From Variovorax sp. KBW07 (GTDB lineage: Bacteria; Pseudomonadota; Gammaproteobacteria; Burkholderiales; Burkholderiaceae_C): 50,647 nt of DNA. Location: NCBI RefSeq assembly GCF_003852515.1, contig NZ_QAJK01000015.1:365-51011 (forward strand), written 5' to 3'. Shown in pieces: positions 33,616 through 41,082 of the stretch. The position numbers were made by a program, and so were the translations under genes. The first letter of the stretch is position 1; each line of letters begins with the position of its first letter. The notes beneath the pieces were generated by a model that was given only the letters and a program-made list of their open reading frames with translations, had not been told where the DNA came from and made no database searches.

Positions 33616-35871
33616 GCCGTTGCGCGGCAGAGGCACTGAAGAAGAAGCCGCAGCCGCTGGTGAATGCTGCAGCGCCGCCGGCAACCGGTGGTCGAGCCAG
33701 TCCATGCGCCAGGCCAGCACCACCATCGCAAGGGCCAGCACAGCCACTGCCGCGACACCGGTCTTGCCGTGGCGGTCGCGGTAAGGGTCGCGCGCGATGC
33801 GCCGCGCACCGGGTGGCACATGCGCCATCTGCGACAGCATGCCGCCCAGCCGCACGTTGACCTTCATGCGCCCGTTGATGGCCCAGCCGCTCGCATCGAG
33901 GATCGGGCCCAGGCTGCGCTGCCGCAGCTTGAGCCACGCGATCAGCATGCTCGGCCCGGAGATGGCGAGCACGATGCCGAGCAGGGCCACCGGTATCCAT
34001 TGGCCCAGGTCGATGAACTTGCCGAACACGGCGACCAGCACGGCGCTGATGCTGCCCAGTGCCACGCCGATGGCGGCCACGGTGCCGACATCCACGCGGC
34101 CGGCGGGGCGTGGCGTGGCGGTCGGTATCTTTGCCGCGCCAGCACCTGCACCACCCGCACCTCCAGTTGTCCCAGCAGCCTGGTCGGCGGTCGTGAGCCG
34201 CGTCGCCAGGCCGGTCAGGCTGCCTTGCCCGGCCGCCTCGCTGGCCGCGGCGCGCTTGGCGACCTGCTCCTCGATCACGCGCACGAACTTCTTGTAGGGC
34301 GCGAAGAAGGCCTGTGCCACGCTGGTCGGGTTCTCGATGAGCTTGGTGATGGTCGCGTCCCAGTCGCGGCCCTGGCGGTCGTAGAACACGCCGTTGCGGC
34401 CGACGAACAGGAAGTCGATGTCGCCGGCGGTGAAAGCCGCGACGATGCTCATCTTCGCGCCCTGGCGCGTGCAGTCGCAGTACGCAAGGCAGGTCTTCGC
34501 AAGCCCGGCCAGCACGGCATGCCGGGCCGTGTCCTGCACCTGCACCGTGAGCTCGCAACTGCGGCCGTCCAGGTACAGCGTGCCGGCCTGGAAGATGGCG
34601 CCCTCGCGGCGGTAGAAGGCCTTGAACGACACGAAGTTGTTGAGCAGCACCACAAGGTCGCGCTGCAGGCGGATGAGCTTTTCCAGATCGATCAGCAGCG
34701 CGTTGTGCTCTTCGGCGGCCTCGTCGTCGCGCAGCAATGAAAGCAGCGTCTCGCGGGTCTGCAGGAAGGCATCGAGCGTGTCGAGCGGCAGCGCGGCCGC
34801 AGCGTTGTCGGGGCGCTTGGCCATCAGGGCCTGCAGCGGGGCCAGCTTTTCCTTGATGGCCAGCCAGTCGGCTTGCGAGAGTTCTTCGCGCGCACCCAGC
34901 AGCGGTGCCACCGTGTGCAGCGCAAATGTCGCGATGGCTTCGGACCACGCGGGGTTGACGCGGGTGCCGTGCAGCGGCAGCACGCAGCGCGGCGTGACGG
35001 GGGCCAGCGGCAGGTCGGCGATGGGCTCGGCGCCCAGGTCGAGCCTTGCCGCACCGAGCGCGTCGTAGGCCTCGGCCGATGGGTTGAGCGCCGTCACGGC
35101 CTGCGCGTCGAAGGCGGCGACGCGACAGCGCGCGAAGTAATCGTCGAGCTTGGCTTGCACCTTGTTGGCCGCATCGGCGGCGGCCAACGTGGGCTCGCCG
35201 AGCGGCATCAGCGCGGTGTCGTTCACGTCGGCCTGCGCGTGCCAGTCGCGTGCCGTTTGCACTTCGGCAAAGAAGGCTTCCACGCGCGGGCGGTCGACGC
35301 CGGGCGCGTCCTTGTGGCGGTCGGGCACGCTGCCGTGGGTGCGCATGATCTCGGCGAGCGTGGCGCGCGCGGCATCGTCGCCGTGCGCGGTGTCGGGCGT
35401 GATCACGCCGTCGCCGTTGAAGCGCATGGCGGCGAGCAACTCGCCGCGGTCGGCAATGTCCGCGAGGGTGAGGGTGGCGGCATCGGGCCTGCCCTGGATC
35501 TGCAGTAGCCGGCGCGCTTCTTCCCGCAGCCGCGCACCGGCGGGGTTGCCGGTGTCGAGGTCGTCCAGCGTGAGCACGTCGCTGCCCTGCAGCAGCACGT
35601 CGGGGTTGCGCAGCCGGGCGCAGACCCACTCGCAGGCTGCGACCACTTCGGGTGGCCGCACGCGGCCGTCGCCGTCGGTGTCGATCAGGTCGAGCGTGCG
35701 CGCATCGAAGTCGATGCCGCGCGTGGGGCAGGCCAGCGCGACCCAGAGCTTCTGGTCGAGTTCGCCGAGGCGGGCGATGTCTTCGCCCGTGCGGAAGATC
35801 ACCTGGTCGGCACCGCCTGCGCGAATGAACTGCCAGCGGTGCGGAGGGCGGGCTGGGGTCTGGGTATCGAT
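33613..35871 (-). CDS. EF-hand membrane protein of unknown function, probable non-canonical start
   Basis: 752 residues if initiation is at ATC 35869-35871, which sits 4-5 bases after GGAGAG; 729 from GTG 35802. Between the upstream in-frame stop (TAA at 35902-35904) and that GTG there is no ATG, GTG or TTG, yet the 23 codons before the GTG (ending RWQFIRAGGADQ) read like the conserved N-terminus that I recall for this family. Residues about 60-80 hold a canonical EF-hand loop (DTDGDGRVRPPE), with a degenerate second one (NGDGVITPDT). The middle is helical. Near the C-terminus are two membrane segments (VGTVAAIGVALGSISAVLVA, WIPVALLGIVLAISGPSM) and a third (VAAVAVLALAMVVLAW). Large, single-gene unit; substrate and role unknown. 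Confidence 0.82.
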   Translation of the reverse strand: MDTQTPARPPHRWQFIRAGGADQVIFRTGEDIARLGELDQKLWVALACPTRGIDFDARTLDLIDTDGDGRVRPPEVVAACEWVCARLRNPDVLLQGSDVLTLDDLDTGNPAGARLREEARRLLQIQGRPDAATLTLADIADRGELLAAMRFNGDGVITPDTAHGDDAARATLAEIMRTHGSVPDRHKDAPGVDRPRVEAFFAEVQTARDWHAQADVNDTALMPLGEPTLAAADAANKVQAKLDDYFARCRVAAFDAQAVTALNPSAEAYDALGAARLDLGAEPIADLPLAPVTPRCVLPLHGTRVNPAWSEAIATFALHTVAPLLGAREELSQADWLAIKEKLAPLQALMAKRPDNAAAALPLDTLDAFLQTRETLLSLLRDDEAAEEHNALLIDLEKLIRLQRDLVVLLNNFVSFKAFYRREGAIFQAGTLYLDGRSCELTVQVQDTARHAVLAGLAKTCLAYCDCTRQGAKMSIVAAFTAGDIDFLFVGRNGVFYDRQGRDWDATITKLIENPTSVAQAFFAPYKKFVRVIEEQVAKRAAASEAAGQGSLTGLATRLTTADQAAGTTGGAGGAGAGAAKIPTATPRPAGRVDVGTVAAIGVALGSISAVLVAVFGKFIDLGQWIPVALLGIVLAISGPSMLIAWLKLRQRSLGPILDASGWAINGRMKVNVRLGGMLSQMAHVPPGARRIARDPYRDRHGKTGVAAVAVLALAMVVLAWRMDWLDHRLPAALQHSPAAAASSSVPLPRNG

Positions 35872-36120
35872 GGGTCTCTCCGGAAAAGCGAAATGAAGGC
35901 TTTACCGTAAGGGACCGCGTGACTTCGGCTTGAGGACACAGGGCGCACAGCCGTGTCGTCCCACGCCGACACCATGCCGACACCACACGCGATGTGCGAG
36001 CGAGCGCGCGCGCGTGCGTGCCGGATTTCAGAATCTCTTCAGGATGCGCTAAGCGATCCTTTAGGCGCCAAACCGAAACTGGCGTACCCCAACGACACCA
36101 GAACATCGGGAGTATTGCTT

Positions 36121-36309
36121 TTGAAAACCCTTGCCATCCTGTTTGCCGCCACCATCCTGCTGGTCGGCTGCGGCCACGACCGTCACCGCCATGACCGCGA
36201 CCGCGATCACAACGGCATCCCCGACCGCTACGAAAGAAACCGCGACAGCGATGGCGATGGCGTGCCCGACCGCTACGACCGCCGGCCGGACAACCCCAGG
36301 AAGTACTGA
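36121..36309 (+). CDS. Small lipoprotein with calcium-binding-like repeats
   Basis: 62 residues from TTG 36121, 8 bases after GGGAG. MKTLAILFAATILLVGCG is a lipoprotein signal (lipobox LVGC). The rest is made of two Asp-rich repeats (DRDHNGIPDRYE and DSDGDGVPDRYD), like thrombospondin type 3 or dockerin calcium loops. Longer starts (for example 35953) lack a ribosome site and a signal. Probably anchored in the outer or inner membrane and Ca-binding. Divergent from the EF-hand gene. Confidence 0.75.
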   Translation: MKTLAILFAATILLVGCGHDRHRHDRDRDHNGIPDRYERNRDSDGDGVPDRYDRRPDNPRKY

Positions 36310-36326
36310 CCGGCGCTCAGCACCCG

Positions 36327-36348
36327 GCCACGCTCATCAGGGCGTGGC
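36327..36348. terminator. Hairpin at convergent gene ends
   Basis: GCCACGC and GCGTGGC form a perfect 7-bp stem with an 8-base loop; the stop codon of the hydrolase on the - strand is in the loop. A second hairpin (GGCTGCTG/CAGCAGCC, 36346-36367) overlaps it. There is no T-run, so termination is only likely, not certain. Confidence 0.4.
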
Positions 36349-38079
36349 TGCTGCTGCATCAGCAGCCTTCGGCCGCGACGACGGCTCCCACGAATCGGGC
36401 GTGGTGGCCACCAGCGACTTGAAATCTTTCCACGGCCTGGCGCCCGACAGGCTGCGCCCACCGACGATGACCGTCTTTGCGTACGCGACCATGCGCTCGC
36501 GCAGGTAGCCGCGGTCTGACACGGGCCAGGTCTCTATGGAGTGCGGGCCGCGCGCCAGCACGATCTCTTTCACGCCGCGGATGCGGTTGTAGGCGGCCAC
36601 GGTGCCTTCGAGCGATTCGGCCCGGTCCCACAGGCCCTTGCCGAAGAAGGCCGAAGGCCACCGGTCCATGCCGGCCAGCGTCGACGAGTTCGGATAGAAC
36701 ACGATGTGATGGTCGGCCGCCATGCCACCCAGGAAGAGGTTGCGGTCGGCCAGGTCGGGCGAGTCGCCCACGTAGCCGGCGCCGCTCGCGAATGACGACA
36801 GCAAGATGGCGCCGCGAATGTTCTTCAGGCCCTTGGGCGGCGTGCAACTGGGCTCGGGCATGTCGAAACTGCATTCGGCCACGAAGTTCTTCGTCATGGC
36901 CCAGGCGGTCGACATCGAGCCGCGCGAGTAGCCGCCGAGCACCAACGGAATGTCTTGCGCCTTCATGCCCGCCAGCAGCTTGCCCTTGGCCGCGTCGCCT
37001 TCGAGCAGCTGTCCCGAAGGCGTGAGCACGCGCAGGCCGCGCCCGCCTTCGAGTGCCGAGAGCGCACGGAACACGTCTTCGCCTTGCTCCAGCGTGTTGG
37101 TGTCGCTGAAGCCGCCCGACAGGCCTTCGCCGCGCCGGTCGTAGGCCAGCACGTCGAAGCCCGCCTGGTTCAGCGCATGCAGGTTCTCGCGCCACCAGCG
37201 CTGGCCCATGGTCTCGGTGGTGGCATTGGGAAAGGCGATGGGGATGGTCTTGCCGGTTTTCTCGTCGATGCGGTACGAGGCTTCGTCGGGGTGCTGGATG
37301 GCCGTGAGCTGCCCGCCGCCGCCCGGCGCCATGATGGCCAGCGCGCGCACCTTCTTGCCCTTGCCGTCGTCCACGCCGGCGCCTTCGATGTACCAGCCGC
37401 GCAGCTTGATCTCGTCGGTCATCTTCAGGTCGATGCGTTCGAAGGCGTCGCGCGGCACGGTGAACTCGACCATGTACGTGCGGCCATCGGCCTCGGCGAT
37501 GCCTTCGTTGTAAGGCGCTTTCGCGAAGAACGCCGGGCGCCGGATCTGCTTCAGGTCGACCTGGCCTTCGGGATCGATCTTGCCCGACGGATCGACCACG
37601 CCGGTCGAGCGCGTGGCCCGTTCCTTGTTGGGCGGCAGCCAGCGCTGCATCTGCGCATTGATGCGCGCGAAGCAGGCCGGCTCTTCCTTGCAGGCGCGCC
37701 AGCGGGCCTTGAGCTTGTCGTCGGTGAATTCGCTGACGTGATAGTCGCCGCCGGTGTAGTCGGCGGGCTTGCGATTGGCGGTCATCAGCACCGGCACGCA
37801 CACCGTGTTGCCCATGCCCCGCGCACCTTGCGGCAGCCGGTAGCCGCCCATCATCGCGTTGCGGTCGGTGCCCACCCACGCGGTGCAATCGGTGGGCGGC
37901 GTTTCGGCGGCGGTGGCGCGCCGCTGCGCGTCGCTGGTGCCTGTGCAGCCGGCCACGAGCAGCATGAGCGCGCCGAGGCCCGGAAGGGCCCAGCGCGCGG
38001 AAAGACGGAGCGGGTGAAGGGGGCGAAGGGCGGTGAATTCGCGTGTGCGCGTTGCCGTGTGTGTCATGGATCGGTGCAT
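36337..38079 (-). CDS. Alpha/beta hydrolase lipoprotein
   Basis: 580 residues from ATG 38077-38079; ATG 38067 and 38097 are other options and no ribosome site decides. The leader is long and Arg-rich before the lipobox (LMLLVAGC). Then a hydrolase fold appears: IMAPGGGGQLTAIQHP, YDRRGEGLSGGF, the nucleophile elbow LVLGGYSRGSMSTAW, and a C-terminal ARGPHSIETWP with the candidate His. Six or more Cys lie after the signal, which fits an envelope protein. Substrate unknown; it is not in an operon with clear partners. Confidence 0.75.
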   Translation of the reverse strand: MHRSMTHTATRTREFTALRPLHPLRLSARWALPGLGALMLLVAGCTGTSDAQRRATAAETPPTDCTAWVGTDRNAMMGGYRLPQGARGMGNTVCVPVLMTANRKPADYTGGDYHVSEFTDDKLKARWRACKEEPACFARINAQMQRWLPPNKERATRSTGVVDPSGKIDPEGQVDLKQIRRPAFFAKAPYNEGIAEADGRTYMVEFTVPRDAFERIDLKMTDEIKLRGWYIEGAGVDDGKGKKVRALAIMAPGGGGQLTAIQHPDEASYRIDEKTGKTIPIAFPNATTETMGQRWWRENLHALNQAGFDVLAYDRRGEGLSGGFSDTNTLEQGEDVFRALSALEGGRGLRVLTPSGQLLEGDAAKGKLLAGMKAQDIPLVLGGYSRGSMSTAWAMTKNFVAECSFDMPEPSCTPPKGLKNIRGAILLSSFASGAGYVGDSPDLADRNLFLGGMAADHHIVFYPNSSTLAGMDRWPSAFFGKGLWDRAESLEGTVAAYNRIRGVKEIVLARGPHSIETWPVSDRGYLRERMVAYAKTVIVGGRSLSGARPWKDFKSLVATTPDSWEPSSRPKAADAAAATP

Positions 38080-38189
38080 GTGTGTTCCGGCCCGCATGGT
38101 AAGTCGTGCGGTGCCGGGTGGGCGCGCAAAAACCGGTGCGCCGCGTGGCACACCGGCAGGGGAAGTCAGCGCAGTGTCAGGCCGCGGCG

Positions 38190-38408
38190 TCAGGCGTTGG
38201 CCTTCACGGACTTCACGGATGTGCGCTGGCGAATTTCGCTTTGCAGTGCGCGCTGTCCGGCGGACAACGCGGTCTCGTAGTTCTCGGACGCGTCGTAGGC
38301 GCTGCGCAAGATTCTGGGACTCGCGCCTTGCGCGTCGGTCTCGAGCAGCCGCCAGACGAAGGCGCCCGGCAGCGGCTCTTCAATGGTGAGTTCGATGGGC
38401 TGTGTCAT
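38190..38408 (-). CDS. Small conserved-looking protein of unknown function
   Basis: 72 residues from ATG 38406-38408 (MTQPIELTIEEPLPGAFVWR). The frame is open far upstream, in a reading frame that is a shadow of the ABC transporter gene. The sequence (beta strand pair, then helix ETALSAGQRALQSEIRQR) is not low-complexity and looks coding. I do not recognise the family. It follows the broken ABC transporter by about 90 bases on the same strand. Confidence 0.55.
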   Translation of the reverse strand: MTQPIELTIEEPLPGAFVWRLLETDAQGASPRILRSAYDASENYETALSAGQRALQSEIRQRTSVKSVKANA

Positions 38409-38474
38409 GCTGCCCACCTTGGCCTCTTTGGCGCCGCCTGTCTGTAGGCGAGGTTCGACGGAAGGCTTCAAATC

Positions 38475-38511
38475 GTTCAGGTGGCCGCGCAACTTGTTCA
38501 GGTGGCTGCGC
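38475..38511. repeat. 21-bp direct repeat at the end of the ABC gene
   Basis: GTTCAGGTGGCCGCGC and GTTCAGGTGGCTGCGC start 21 bases apart. The ABC stop (38498-38500) is in the second copy, and the first copy gives another in-frame TGA, 21 bases further on. It is a recent small duplication. Confidence 0.6.
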
Positions 38512-40354
38512 CCTGTGCCGGCGCCACCATGCGCTGCAGCAATGGCTGGCGCGCCAGCACCGCATCGCGCGGGCCCGCGTCGAGCACGTGGCCGGCTTCC
38601 ATCACGATCACCGTGTCGAAGCGCTCCAGCAGGCTCAGGCGATGGATCGACGCGATGACGCAGGCATCGGGAAACGCATCGGCAATGCGCTCCAGCACGC
38701 GTGCCTCGGTGGCGGCGTCGAGCGCGCTGGTCGGCTCGTCGAGCAGCAGCAGCGAACTGCCCCGTGCCGCGAGCACGCCGCGTGCAAGGCACAGGCGCTG
38801 GCGTTGTCCGCCCGACAGGTTGAAGCCGCGCTCCGACACCGCCGTGTCGAGGTTGCCGTGCGTGGCCTTCAACACCTCGTCGAAGGTGCTGGTGTGCAGG
38901 GCCGCGAGCAGCGCGTCGTCGCTGGCCGGCTGGCCGAAGGCGAGGTTCTCGCGCACGCTGGCCTCGAAGAGCTCCGTCTCCTGCGGGATCAGCGTGGCCA
39001 GCTGGCGCAGCCGGGGCCATTCGACCGGTTCGCCATCGAGCGACAGCGTGCCGCCTTGCGGCGCATAGAGGCCGGCGAGCACGCGCAGCAGCGTGCTCTT
39101 GCCGCCGCCACTGGGGCCTACCAGTGCGACGCGCTCGCCGCGGCGCAGGGCCAGTGTCACGTCGTGCAGGCCATTGCGCGCGGGTGCGGCTTCGGTCGAT
39201 CCGTCCGTTGCGCTGGTTGTGTCGGTTGCTTGTGCGCCGCGCGCCGCGTAGTTCCATTGCAGCGCTCGAACATCGAGCCGCGTCCACGCGGCATCGGCAT
39301 CGATGCGTTCGTGCGCCGGCACCTGCTCGGGCGCGGTGGACAAGGGCTCGTCCGCCGGCGCCTGCCAGATCGGTTGCGCGCTGCTGTAGTCGGTGTGCAT
39401 GCGCGCGAAGAACTGGAAGTTGGCGGCCACCGAGGTCACCACGCCGGCCGCCTGCTGCGCGTACTGGTAGATCATGAACACTGCGCCCAGCATCACGGCC
39501 TGGCCCGGCGTGCGAGCCTGCCACACGTAGATGACCACCAGCCCCCAGGTCAGCGCCAGGCCCATCAGGTCGACCGCGAACCACTTGCCTTCGTTCAGCA
39601 CCACGGTGCGCTTCAGCGGCAGCGAAATCGCCGCCATGCGCCGCCGCAGCAACAGTCGCGAGGCACCCTGCAGCCGCAGGCCGATCACCGTCGATGCATT
39701 GCCCAGAAAGTCGAGCAGCGCGGCCACGTAGCGCCGGTCCGCGTCGTTCTCGGCGCGCGCCAGCTTCATCAGCGCGCGGTCGATGCGCACGATGACAAGG
39801 CCGATCAGCACGTAGCCCGCCAGCGCTGTCGCACCGCTGGTGCGCGACAGCAGCGCCAGCGCCACCAGCGGCCCGACGAAGTTGACCGCATTGGTGAGCC
39901 AGATGAACTGGTTCTGCGCAAAGTCCGCAAGTGCCCGGCTGGCCTAGTGCACGCGGTGCTGCAGCTCGCCCGAGTGGTGGCCGTCGTGCCAGGCCAGCGG
40001 CGCGGCGGCAATGCGCGCGTAGAGTTCGTCGGCCAGCGTCTCGCGCACCTTCATGCCCACGTTGCGCTCGAGAATGCGGCCCGGCCCGTGCAGCACCCAC
40101 GCGCCCACGTACACCGCGGCCAGCGTGCCGATCCAGCGGCCGGCCGCGGCCAGGTCGCTGCGCTGCAGCGCGTTGATGGCCTGCCCGGCAAGGTAGGGCA
40201 GCGTGAGGCGGATCAGCTGCGACGTGGCCAGCAACGCCGTGGCCCCGAGCAACTGCCCGCGCGCACCCGCCGCGAAGTGCCACAGCGCGGCATACAGCTC
40301 GAGCATCGCGTTGCGCGGATCGTCGCCCCTGGTCTTCTGCGTCTGCGTCTGCAT
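38498..40354 (-). pseudogene. ABC transporter (fused permease and ATPase), interrupted by an in-frame TAG
   Basis: Read through, the gene encodes 618 residues from ATG 40352-40354 (MQTQTQKTRGDDPRNAMLEL). The permease half (about 20-345) has several membrane segments (LLGATALLATSQLIRLTLPY, WIGTLAAVYVGAWVL). The ATPase half has Walker A GPSGGGKST, signature LSGGQRQRL, Walker B LLLLDEPTSALD and the H-loop (ASIHRL). At 39944-39946 the codon TAG falls in the same frame, in ELQHRVH*ASRALADFAQ, where a Gln (CAG) would fit. There is no frameshift, and the coding character continues on both sides. Either a point mutation, a sequencing error, or read-through. The 3' part could start again at 39865 but would lack most of the permease. 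It follows alkB by 11 bases. Confidence 0.85.
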
Positions 40355-40365
40355 CTGCTTGCCTG

Positions 40366-41022
40366 TCAGCCCGCCTTGCGGAATGTGAGGTTGATGCGCT
40401 GCGCGCCCAGCAGCGGGTGCGGTTCTTCCTTCAGCGGCAACACGCCGTGGTAGCGCAGCCGGTCTTCGCCGCCCCACACCACCACGTCGCCGTGGCGCAG
40501 CGGAACGCGCACCGCCTTGTCGCCGCGTGCGAGCCCGCCGAACAAAAAGATGGCGGGCATGCCGAGCGACACCGAGACGATGGGCGCGCCGTAGTCGCGC
40601 TCGTCCTTGTCCTGGTGCAGCGAAAGGCGCGCGCCGGGCGCGTAGCGGTTGACGAGGCAGGCGTCGGGCACGAAGCCGTCGAAGCCGGCGGCCGACGCGG
40701 CCTCGCGGGCAAGGCGCAAGAACGCATCGGACATGGCCGGCCAGGGCTGTCCGGTGTCGGGGTCGGTGGGGCTGTAGCGGTAGCCGCGGCGGTCGCTGGT
40801 CCAGCCCAGCGCGCCGCAGTTGGTGAGCGCCACCGACATGGTGAAGCCGCCCGGCGTGACCAGGTGGCGGAACGGCGCGCGCTGCTGCAGCGCATCGATG
40901 GCGGGCAGCAGTTCATCGACGAAGGGCAGGGCGAAGCCGGGCAGCACGAAGGCGCCGGGGCCGAGCGGCTCGCGCGCTTCACGTGTTTCGCGGGGGAGGT
41001 CGTCGAACAGGTCGAGCGTCAT
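40366..41022 (-). CDS. alkB: Alpha-ketoglutarate-dependent dioxygenase AlkB
   Basis: 218 residues, the E. coli AlkB length. It repairs N-alkylated bases in DNA and RNA by Fe(II)/2-oxoglutarate oxidation. Metal ligands are visible as His136 and Asp138 (LSLHQDKDE) and His192 (LRYHGVLP); Arg209 and Arg215 in QRINLTFR bind 2-oxoglutarate. The substrate-side region VNRYAPGARLSLHQDKDERD is as in the family. ATG 41020-41022 is chosen because the family begins there; two earlier in-frame ATGs lie in AATGGCACC repeats. Probably co-transcribed with the ABC transporter gene. Confidence 0.95.
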   Translation of the reverse strand: MTLDLFDDLPRETREAREPLGPGAFVLPGFALPFVDELLPAIDALQQRAPFRHLVTPGGFTMSVALTNCGALGWTSDRRGYRYSPTDPDTGQPWPAMSDAFLRLAREAASAAGFDGFVPDACLVNRYAPGARLSLHQDKDERDYGAPIVSVSLGMPAIFLFGGLARGDKAVRVPLRHGDVVVWGGEDRLRYHGVLPLKEEPHPLLGAQRINLTFRKAG

Positions 41023-41082
41023 GGCGACCATTGTCGCCAATGGCACCAATGGCACCAACGCCGCAGCGGGAGGGCGCGGTAG

